This document shows, piece after piece, positions 9,400-16,913 of a DNA stretch of 16,913 nucleotides. Under the pieces are notes generated by a model. The model had not been told where the DNA came from and did not search any database. It saw only the letters and a list, made by a program, of their open reading frames with translations. The stretch's first letter is position 1, and each line of letters begins with the position of its first letter. The translations under genes and the position numbers were made by a program. Source of the DNA: Acanthaster planci (taxonomy: Eukaryota; Echinodermata; Asteroidea; Valvatida; Acanthasteridae); contig NW_019091443.1 in assembly GCF_001949145.1 (NCBI RefSeq), positions 697,233 to 714,145 on the forward strand, read 5' to 3'.

Positions 9400-10230
9400 T
9401 TAGTCATTAATTACTGCTCGAATCTGTGAAAAGTTCTTGCCACTAACTTGCCCAGGAAACTCTAGCTCAACTTGGTCTAGCATGGCCAAGACTAGTTGTC
9501 TATCTAAACGTTCCTTTGTGATCTGTCCGTCCTTGGTCAAAACGGTAGAACCATCAAAGTTCGAACGTCTCATGACATCTGCCATGAAAAATTGGGCAAC
9601 AACCCCCTCACAAATGTTGTCGCCTTTGCCAATTTTCTGCGAAGAGATTCTTAGTTTCTTACTCCTCGGCACTGATTTCAACTGGTTGGTACACTGCGGC
9701 GGCATCAGCGCTTGTGTCTCGGTTCTGCACCGGGATGCACACCTTCCCTTCCACAACAGTGACAGGAGGCGGCCTTAGGGACGGCATGGGAGGCTCCCCA
9801 GTCGGCTAACATGTAGTCTGGGGATGACCAGGTAATGTTTGGGCTGGTGTGCAGGATTCGGCTGTGGCCTTGCGGCTGTTAGACTCCCTTCGCTTAATTC
9901 TGCCCTTGACAAGGCCAAATATATTCAAAATAACAGCCATGACATTCTTAAAGGTCTCAAGGATTTTGCGGTTTTCTTCTGCCTGGCGTTGCTGTTCCTC
10001 TCGAAGTGCGTGAATCTCTTCTATTAGCAGCACTCGCTGATTTTTTTCCTCCTCGTGTTGTTCCTGCAGAATGCGAAGAGCCTGGGTCATGTGTCCAAGC
10101 TGCTGCTGGATCTCGGACAGCGTGTTTTTTGACACGTTGTCCATCGTGGATTCTTTCTGCCCTTTGGCAATGAACGAAAGTGGAGTGTCATCGTCGCTCT
10201 CCGACTCGCTGGATGTCCTTGGGCGCTTTG
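9400..10230 (-). pseudogene. Coiled-coil protein with BEN-like C-terminal domain, interrupted last exon
   Basis: The exon appears to start at 10230 after a good acceptor (TTTTTGTTCTTTACAG, read on the minus strand). Its product begins with KRPR and a Ser/Asp/Glu-rich segment (SSESESDDD). A strongly predicted long coiled coil follows, rich in Gln, Glu and Leu heptads (about 10120-9944), then a basic KGRIKRR stretch. The frame meets a TAG at 9808-9806 but stays coding-like for 48 more codons (EPPMPSLRPPPVTVVEGKV) to a TAA at 9661-9659. The C-terminal part is in another frame (up to 9402): SKKLRIS, then about 69 residues with VVAQFFMADVMRRSNF, LDRQLVLAMLDQVELEFPG and IRAVIND. This helix pattern, with its LD...FP...IR..IN landmarks, resembles a BEN domain, a DNA/protein-binding module of chromatin and transcription proteins. 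I infer a nuclear DNA-binding role. Upstream exons were not found. It may be a pseudogene, or an exon with an undetected intron or sequence error. Confidence 0.6.
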
Positions 10231-11032
10231 CTGTAAAGAACAAAAATAATAACATTAACACCAAACGTCTATAAGAGTGGTGACTATCGACTATGGCATA
10301 CAATTAATTTTTAAAAAATAACTAAAATCCTCTTCACTAAAAATGAGGAACAATGCCTAATTGGTGACACTTTTGTTCTAACATTCACAAGGTAATCTAA
10401 AAATACAGATTTTGCGCACCTTGACAGAGGGTGTTCAAAATCTTAGAATGGAAAATGAATCAATAGCAGATACTGCAATCTGTTGAGAAACATCGACCCG
10501 GACATATTTTTGTCATATTGCAAATAATTCATGTTTCAGACATTTCCGTTAACAGATAATTGTGGGGAAAATCATTCATAAATTTAACCTTAACGGTTTG
10601 CATGCTGACGCAGAGTGTTGGTCAAGCAACAAAATCTTTGGGACTGTTGTGTCAAGGAAGAGGCAGCAAGTTACGGAAGAATGTTCACTGCACTGTACAT
10701 TCAAAAGGGGACGATATAATTATACAAATTGGGAAAGGGGTTTCTGTAGAGACGCGCCTTCATAAGCTACATAGTTGGCTGCCATGAATGGTGTTTGTGA
10801 GCAGGAGATGCCGAGATTTAGAAGCAATGATGCATCTCTATGGATGCAGATGAGTGCTATACCCAAGATACCGCTTTCGAAAGAATCCTCAGCGGTGGGG
10901 GGGATGCATACTTGTGTATGGTTTAGAACTCCCAGAACACTATTTTACTCTTGTATGTTCACGCATCCAACTATCCCAGCTCGTGTTCTCCAGTAATCTT
11001 CCTTGATGTTATAAATAATAAAGAAAGGAAAG
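10231..11032. other. Region between divergent BEN-like and DDE-like loci
   Basis: About 800 bases between the minus-strand BEN-like exon and the plus-strand start codon at 11033. The part next to 10230 must be intron of the BEN-like gene if the acceptor is used. Two overlapping 67- and 75-codon open frames at 10560-10787 have no family resemblance. It could hold a shared promoter and a first exon of the minus-strand gene, but no TATA box or exon could be defended. Confidence 0.35.
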
Positions 11033-11170
11033 ATGGATGATAGTTTCTCCTCCCTAGACTCTTGGTTCAGTACATCATTTGACGATGAATGTGACTCCTC
11101 CAGAGAGTCCTGGCTGTTTGGAGGAAGTGACGTTGAGAACAACCTGAGTTACGAGTACAAACCTTTGCAG
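11033..11170 (+). CDS. Candidate first coding exon, acidic Ser-rich peptide
   Basis: The ATG at 11033 sits in a favourable context (GGAAAGATGG). It opens a 46-codon frame ending exactly at a consensus donor, CAG/GTAAGG (11170/11171), in phase 0. The peptide is acidic and Ser/Asp-rich (MDDSFSSLDSWFSTSFDDE at its start), ending NLSYEYKPLQ, so it may be a disordered N-terminus. The next good plus-strand acceptor is at 12421/12422; joining there also keeps phase 0 and enters the frame of the DDE-like exon, though that frame carries early stops. The splice-site and phase agreement make it the likely start of the same gene, but the link is inferred. The function of this exon alone is unknown. Confidence 0.5.
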
Positions 11171-12421
11171 GTAAGGCTGGTTTTGTTTCTGTATAATTCA
11201 GTGTTTGAATGGGTACGATTACATGGGCCCTGAGTTGGAGACGCTGGTGTCCGCAAACTAGACCAGATTCCGGCTGAAATGACGTCGTCTGGCTATGCAC
11301 AAATCTCAAGTTGATACATGGGATAGGTTATAAAAGAAGGAATTCACAAAACTTATAGGAAAACGTATCATTTTCGTTCCATTAAATACACATTTACTTC
11401 TAAACCAAAAATCTCAAAAATAACAAAACGACAACTTGGAAATGATGAGCTTGTTGTGGACAAACAAAAGCTAAACAACTACCCATATTTCTCACCATGG
11501 AATTTGATCATTAAAATGTCCCCCAAAAAATGGAGGTTGTAATTAGTAGTCGATGCGATGCTGAATCTGCGTCCTTTTTTTCTGGTAGGTATTCAGGTTG
11601 CCTGATTTTACAGTCTGCTACCCATTTAACAATCACCTCATGTGACCACTTGTATAATACTGGGTACTAGATATGCACAAGAGCGACCGATGCAGCGCGC
11701 TGTGTAGCAAGCTTGCTACGACATGCAGTTTAGTACGCGCACATGTATCTGGTACTTTAAATGTAACTCGGATGTACATGTCAGAGTTGAATAGTAACCA
11801 AAAACGTCTCTGTTTGAATGTCTCAGAACTAGGAACCAGACGCAGTCTTATACAGCATAATCTTTGCTGGTTCTCTGCAACTATTGCTCCCCTGTATTCT
11901 GCAAAATATAAGCTCTTAGAATCCGAGAAAAACAGCCTTGTTTTACAAGAGCTTTACAATGTGGAAAATGTGAATTTCACTGAAACTGTCTCTAGGACTC
12001 ATTCTACAAAAGTTGCTTACTTTTTGAATATTTCCACTGTGCCACTTCGTACGCCCATTTACCCACTGATCCCGACACTAACTGGATAGGTTGCATGGCC
12101 CAGTGAATGAAGCCACCGCGCGGGCATGTTAAGAGGATGGATACAATGCCAGGCTTGCGGCCACCAGAGGTCAGCAATTATAAAAATATGTGACGTCAGG
12201 ACCTGAATGCCAATTCTTTTGATCCTCTCTATATGCCTGCGCGGTGGCTTCAGGGCTGGCCAAGGAGCCATTGGGCTTTAACGTAATTATAAGATGAACA
12301 ATTTGATTCCAAAACCTGATGAAATGTTGTTCAAACATGAAGGGTGTCCCTCCCTTTTTTATACCTTGAGTTTTAAGAATGTGAGTTCTTGCATTAATTA
12401 TTTACTCTTATCCCCTTACAG
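11171..12421 (+). other. Candidate intron of the DDE-like locus
   Basis: This begins with GTAAGG after CAG and ends with a pyrimidine-rich acceptor (CTTATCCCCTTACAG, ending at 12421). It contains the MITE-like inverted repeat at 12096-12262. A 138-codon open frame at 11673-12089 lies inside; it resembles no family and has ordinary AT-rich codon use, so I treat it as chance. Intron length is about 1250 bp. Confidence 0.4.
12096..12262. mobile_element. MITE-like element with 31-bp inverted arms
   Basis: The left arm 12108-12138 (TGAAGCCACCGCGC then GGCAT and AGAGGAT) pairs with the right arm 12222-12252, with only a few mismatches near the inner half. The complementarity resumes outward at TGGCC (12096-12100) and GGCCA (12258-12262) after a short gap, giving a probable length of about 167 bp. 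The centre has no coding capacity and includes a TGACGTCA palindrome (12191-12198). Size and structure fit a miniature inverted-repeat transposable element moved by a transposase in trans. No convincing target duplication was identified, so the superfamily cannot be given. Confidence 0.72.
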
Positions 12422-14084
12422 TTGCTGTCACTTGCCCGAAAATGCTGAGATCCAAAACCTCGAAACAACGGCTAAAGAAATGTCACTGGGCAGCCAGCTC
12501 TTCATGAAATATATCCACAACTGGTGGATACTGCCAAAGATTTCATCACTCAGCACAGCTACGCTGCAGACCCCAAAAGAAGGACGTCAGTTGGCCGTGC
12601 TTGCAGAACCTCCATTCCTGCCCTCAAGAAACATCTACAGAAGGAGATTCCAGGCTTGTCCATCAGCAACTCAACCTGCAAACGACTCATGGTCGCACCG
12701 GACAAGAAGAGGAAGTCTGCAAAGGACTACAAGTGCCTTGTACCTGCAAAAGTGGCGGTGAAGAAAAATAACGAACGCACATTTCACATTGACGCCCACT
12801 ACTGCAACTGCAGAGTTACATATTGGATGGAGTTTGCTGCGAAATTTGCCAACGAAGTGGCACTTCTGTCATGTGACTGCATGAATACAGTCCATATTGG
12901 AAAGACGGCGGTGAGTCGTTATCACCAGACCTCGCGATTCCACATTTTGAGTGATTTGCTGAACTACCCTGATCACGACTTTCCTCGTGGAGATGGATAT
13001 TTAATTATGCCTTGTGGATCCATGGTCCTGCAGCAACAAAGTGATGACACTAATGGGACAGTAAAAGACAAACTTGGCTGTTGCCACCTACACACTTCAA
13101 GAACTGGACCAATCCACATTGTAAACAGAACTCAAAAGCATCACAAAATGACCATTCAGGAGCATATCAATGATCTCCTTCCCATTGATGACTGCGCATC
13201 CCAAGGTAGAACAGGAGTGGTACTAATCATGGATGGCGGTCCCGATTGGTGTGACTTCTTTTCCTGTCCCGACTTCTTAAACGGATCAATCTCGATTTCG
13301 TCTGCATGATGAAATATGCGCCCAAGAATTCTGCTCTGAACCCGATAGAACACGGTTAGGCCCCGCTTAGCAGAATGCTGACATCAGTCAGGCTAAGGAG
13401 CACCCTGGAGGATAAGACCGAGTCACTGAGTACGCAGCGGGGACTGTCGGACAGCGAACGAAGGGAAAAGGAGTACGCAGTATTTGACAATGCCATGAGG
13501 GAATTGAACACGTTTTGGGATGGCCAGCACTTCAACGGACATCCAATTTCAAGTTCATGTCAACCTTGCAACACTCAGTCTACACCATATGATGATTATG
13601 GTGATATCCATCCCATTCTCTCCACGGGATCCAAGGCAAAATGCATTGAAAACAGGGTCCTACACCAGGAAATGAAGTTTGCGATAAAGCATGTCTACAA
13701 ACGGCCGTGGGAACTCTCACTTGTAAAGTGTAAAGAGCCTGACTGTACGTTCTGTATCGCACATCCCGTGGATGTGGTATTTTGCTACTCCCCGAACAGT
13801 CATCGAGTGAATACGGCATTGGCCACTATAAGACTTACCTTGAAGTGTCCAATTCAATGGCTGATGTCCAGACGCAGGAGACAATGCCGTCGTGAGTGGC
13901 CAAGGGTCTAGGGAAATGCCCACATTGTCAGTGCTGTTTTTTTGTCGAAGCAGGACAAAAAGAGACACTTGAGCATATTTCATTCCTAAAGGAAACTGCT
14001 ACGTTTAAAGCAAGGTCCACTACCAATTTTTGCCGCTCAGATTCCATGCCTTCAATCTACGTCCTCATAAAGAACCCAATATAA
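12422..14084 (+). pseudogene. DDE-transposase-like gene fossil with Cys-rich C-terminus
   Basis: The reading frame after the acceptor at 12421 has TGA (12446) and TAA (12473), then is open to 13309. Landmarks: YPQLVDTAKDFI, a basic KKRKSAKDYK segment, HIDAHYCN, EFAAKFANEVALLSCDCMN with a candidate first catalytic Asp (codon 12875), SRYHQTSRFH, DHDFP, GPIHIV, HINDLLP, and VLIMDGGPDW with the candidate second Asp (13232). A frame change between about 13245 and 13275 leads to MMKYAPKNSALNPIEHG with the candidate Glu (13348), 38 residues after the second Asp. This spacing and the NPIEH motif resemble Tc1/mariner-IS630-type DDE enzymes. A TAG (13357) stands where Trp is usual after NPIEH. The frame runs on with CKEPDCTFC, shifts again near 13785-13808 (HYKTYLEVSNSM), meets TGA (13893), and ends with KCPHCQC and a later His, like a degenerate zinc finger. 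Four stops and two shifts make it inactive. A host-domesticated paralogue elsewhere is possible. Confidence 0.68.
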
Positions 14085-14464
14085 ATTAATATTCAATCAT
14101 AAAAATGGAAGGCTTAGGGTAAGTTACAAATAAATAAAACTGCAGTGATTTTAAACTAATGCTAAGATAATTGTAAATGGATATTTTGCCCATTGCTCAT
14201 GGCGTATTTCTTAACGCTTCCACGAGGAAGCAACTAGCAACCATCTTGGACGACAAAAATAATATGCCTGTGTCTGCCTGCAGTATATCAGTAATATTAT
14301 TGAAGTCCTTGAAGAATGAAAAGAGTGCACCATCCGAAATGTTTGCCCCTCACAATCCAACGAAGGATGTTCTGGCATTACGTAAATCTGGCATTCTAAA
14401 TGAAAATTAGAATAAATGAAAATTAACGGAAATTAAAAATCAACCAGGGATGCAAAATTCCCGC
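14085..14464. other. Non-coding stretch after the DDE-like locus
   Basis: AT-rich sequence; a 77-codon open frame at 14177-14410 has no recognised relatives and no splice support. No polyadenylation signal is clearly tied to the upstream locus, although AATAAA occurs near 14129-14134. Confidence 0.35.
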
Positions 14465-14905
14465 ATTTAATTATTTTGCAAGCTCGAAGTGTGAGAGTTT
14501 TGATACGAGTTTCTTCAGAAAATAAGCTACATGATTACACTAGTAAATATTGTGATGAAATGACAGTGAATGCAATTATTATAATTCCATGTGGATTTGA
14601 TGTTATACAAAATGGCTTGTCTATTGTATATTTCTCATCACTCTTATTTACCAGTGATTTTCCGAAAAGCAAAAGCCCTATGGTTGAGCCATCTGAAAGA
14701 ATATAATTATGACACCTATTTAATTTGCAAGCTCAAAGTGTTAGGGTTTGATAAGATTTTCTTCAGAAAATAAGCTACTTAATTACACTTGTAAATATTG
14801 TGATGAAAAAACAGTGAATACACTTATAATTCCATGACTTGTTTATTTCTCCCACTTTTATTTACTATTGAGTTTTCTTAATAGCAACAGCTAGCAATCT
14901 GACAA
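14465..14905. repeat. Two-copy tandem repeat, period about 250 bp
   Basis: TTGCAAGCTCGAAGTGT at 14476 recurs as TTGCAAGCTCAAAGTGT at 14725. Both copies continue with TTTCTTCAGAAAATAAGCTAC, TAAATATTGTGATGAAA, ACAGTGAAT and ATAATTCCATG, then a TTTCTC-containing end. The second copy (from about 14716) lacks roughly 50 bases present in the first. Divergence is moderate, so this is an old local duplication. No coding function is seen. Confidence 0.75.
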
Positions 14906-15225
14906 ATTTGAAGTATCATCTCAGTCCTCGACGAAGTGCCTGCAAAATAAAGAAAGATAGGTTAGTATCAAACGAATTTGTTGCATTTATGAACTCCCAC
15001 GTATAATTGTAGAAGTACTGGTACAACTAAAACTGAAACAAGAAAGTCTACATGTAACTAGATGAACGCTGTGTTTGTTGGTAAACAAACACTGAGCTTT
15101 TTCGGGTTTTTGTGTAAATGCTGGTTGTGTGTTTGAAAGATATAGATGATTTGTGTTTATTTATGAATGAGACCATAGATGGTGAGGTTTGTGGCATATC
15201 TGTGCAAGTTTGCTGCATTTTCTAT
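14906..15225. other. Short unique AT-rich spacer between tandem arrays
   Basis: About 320 bases between the 250-bp and 395-bp tandem repeats. No gene, splice site pair or repeat was recognised. Confidence 0.4.
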
Positions 15226-15293
15226 GTGTACAAAGTCTATGGGGGAAATTGAATATTCAAAATTCAATTAAAAATCATGTGATGATGTCATTG

Positions 15294-15301
15294 TGACGTC
15301 A
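15294..15301. promoter_or_regulatory. TGACGTCA (CRE-type palindrome) in repeat unit 1
   Basis: A perfect 8-bp cAMP-response-element-type palindrome that binds CREB/ATF bZIP proteins in animals. It is kept in all three repeat units. Whether it works as an enhancer here is unknown. Confidence 0.35.
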
Positions 15302-15686
15302 TTCATTTTTGTGTAAACCTTCCATCAGGGTCTTTGTTGGCTATCACTTTGTCCATGATCAAACATGGCAGAGTTACCAAAATCATGGCTCGAAAACGTG
15401 TACAAAGTCAACGGGCCATAAACTCGTTTGCAGAAACAGTGCTCCTTTAATTTCATGTCACATGATTTCCCTTATTGAAGAATTTTTACGAAATATTACT
15501 TCATATTGGAACTGTTAGGCAAATAACACACAAAGGTACCCGATTTCTCTTTCGTTCTTATAGTACTCCTCAGCTGAAGTAAAAAACTACTCATTCACTT
15601 GTGTTAATTAGAAAAACGTGTACAAAACATTGGGGGAAAAATAAAACATTCAAAAATCAATATAAAATAAGGAGAAGACATCATCA

Positions 15687-15694
15687 TGACGTCA
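15687..15694. promoter_or_regulatory. TGACGTCA in repeat unit 2
   Basis: Same palindrome at the equivalent place of the second unit, although the bases around it have diverged. Confidence 0.35.
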
Positions 15695-16085
15695 GCCCTT
15701 TCCAATAAATCTTGCCTCAGGGTCTTTGTTTGCTATCACTTTGGCAACGATCAAACATCTTCAAGTTACCAAAATTGTCGCTGGAAAACGTGTACAAAGT
15801 CAATGGGTCGTACACTCGTTTGCAGAAACACTGCTCTTTAAGGTCCATGTCATGTGATTTGCACTTAAACTGAACAATTTTTATGAATTATTACTTCGTA
15901 TTCAAACTCTTCACCATATTTCAAATCAAATTACACAGCGTAAAGTACCTGATTTCCATTTCGTTCCTATAGTAATCTTGCGCCGAAGTAGAGGACTACC
16001 CGTCCACTAACGTTAATTAGAAAAACGTGTAAAAAAACTTATGGGGCAAAATAAAATATTCAAAAATCAATATACAATAAGGTGA

Positions 16086-16093
16086 TGACGTCA
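16086..16093. promoter_or_regulatory. TGACGTCA in repeat unit 3
   Basis: Same palindrome at the equivalent place of the third unit, preceded by GATGA as in unit 1's diverged neighbour TGATGA. Confidence 0.35.
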
Positions 16094-16285
16094 TCTGTTT
16101 GCAATAAATCTCGCATCAGGGTCTTTGTGGGCTATCACTTTGGGAACGATCAAACATTGCAAAGTTACCAAAATTCTGGCTCGAAAATGTGTACAAAATC
16201 AACGGGCTAGAAACACGTGTGCAGGAAAACTGCTCCTTTAATTTTATGTCATGTGATTTTTGTCTAAACTGGAAAAAATTATGGG

Positions 16286-16913
16286 CTGATTTTGATGTGT
16301 CAGTTGAAGCAATGCATGATTCCATTGTGCAAATAAGAGAGAAGCGGAAAGTAACACTGCAAGGTAATAATATTTGAAATTTAGAACAGGCTACAAGATG
16401 TGCTTTTATAAATGGTACATTAACCACTACCAGCCTGGGACTCCGAAATCAGAGCTGTATGGTTTATATGTGTGGCCGGGGTCTCCGACCTCGGACAAAG
16501 GAAACAGGGCCCTGTAACAAAAGACCGTACTCCAAACAAAAGACCAGGCCGCTGGGCATTACAGGCATTTTTCACTGTCAAAAGTGGTGATAATCCAGCG
16601 TTATTTTGAAACTGTATACCACGGTTTGGGGCACTGAGAGCAAGCGCATTACCACCGGGGACAAAAGCGCTCCACCACCGCAGCGATGAGCCACACAGCA
16701 CCGCTGCACGCTAATCTGGCCCCTATTGAAAAGAGGTCAGCTGTGCACTAAGCCAGGTTCGTGAACAAAAGACAGTTGTATAACACCGCGCAATCTGGGC
16801 TCTGTTTACAAGGCTGCAGGCCTGGCTGAAATACTCAAGCGTCAATGAAGGTCATCTATCAATTTAGAGTAGTGCCTACAGATTACTCTGTGTGGCTATA
16901 AACGACCGTTAAA
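16286..16913. other. More GC-rich terminal stretch, unassigned
   Basis: From about 16430 the base composition rises in GC relative to the preceding AT-rich repeat DNA. The motif ACAAAAGAC occurs three times (near 16517, 16535 and 16764), with related GACAAAAG/GACAAAGG forms near 16494 and 16660. A 93-codon open frame on the minus strand (16701-16420) has no recognised family and is probably chance. The stretch could be part of an unrecognised repeat running out of the window. Confidence 0.35.

Larger units (their letters stand above)
15226..16285. repeat. Three-copy tandem repeat, period about 395 bp
   Basis: The units begin at GTGTAC/GTGTAA at 15226, 15618 and 16027; the third is truncated near 16285. 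Shared blocks are CAGGGTCTTTGT (CAGGG at 15326, 15718 and 16117), GCTATCACTTTG, GATCAAACAT, AGTTACCAAAAT and CTGCTC/GTGCTCCTTTAA. All units have a perfect TGACGTCA upstream of the CAGGG block (15294, 15687, 16086; spacings 393 and 399). The copies differ by many substitutions and small indels. This may be an ageing minisatellite-like duplication, or internal repeats of an unrecognised transposable element. Confidence 0.85.

Noticed and set aside
9437-9778. Plus-strand open frame of 113 codons
   Set aside because: Antisense shadow of the BEN-like exon, whose minus-strand frame has the better domain signal.
10945-11142. Minus-strand 65-codon open frame overlapping the first exon
   Set aside because: The plus-strand exon has a good start context and consensus donor; the minus-strand frame has neither.
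11673-12089. 138-codon plus-strand open frame
   Set aside because: No family resemblance, no domain pattern, lies within a candidate intron and has no flanking splice support.
12294-12761. 155-codon plus-strand frame across the 12421 acceptor
   Set aside because: It crosses the intron-exon border and runs out of frame with the DDE-like core, whose motifs are in another frame.
15226-16285. CRISPR-like array
   Set aside because: Units are about 395 bp with diverged copies throughout and no short constant repeat with variable spacers; the window is eukaryotic.

Overview
The window looks like intergenic and intronic DNA from an animal nuclear genome. Signs are long AT-rich stretches without open frames, consensus splice sites, a tRNA-derived SINE with target-site duplications, a DIRS-type retrotransposon, MITE-like inverted repeats and long tandem duplications. 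SINE style and DIRS content suggest a marine invertebrate, perhaps a deuterostome such as an echinoderm; this is a low-confidence inference. No bacterial-style operon, rRNA, free-standing tRNA gene or CRISPR array was seen.

Layout. Positions 1-2090 are AT-rich and without recognisable genes. About 2164-5650 (minus strand) is a decayed DIRS-like tyrosine-recombinase retrotransposon, read from high to low coordinates: gag-like region, reverse transcriptase, RNase H, tyrosine recombinase. Frameshifts, stop codons and a lost catalytic Arg make it dead. Positions 6119-6488 hold a tRNA-type SINE flanked by an 8-bp target duplication. Positions 7225-7496 hold two adjoining inverted repeats that share their middle arm.

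Positions 9400-11170 and 12422-14084 hold the two most gene-like loci, arranged divergently. On the minus strand is a coiled-coil protein with a BEN-like C-terminal domain, interrupted by one in-frame TAG and a frame change. On the plus strand is a short acidic first exon (start 11033, donor at 11170/11171), then an intron containing a MITE-like element, then a long exon with a DDE-transposase-like core (Asp, DGGPDW, NPIEH) and a Cys-rich tail. The plus-strand locus carries four nonsense codons and two frame changes, so it is a fossil. The pair may be a decayed two-gene DNA transposon or a host gene beside a transposon fossil; no terminal repeats enclosing both were found.

Positions 14465-14905 are a 2-copy tandem repeat (period about 250 bp). 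Positions 15226-16285 are a 3-copy tandem repeat (period about 395 bp) in which each unit keeps a perfect TGACGTCA palindrome. The last 480 bases are more GC-rich and unassigned.
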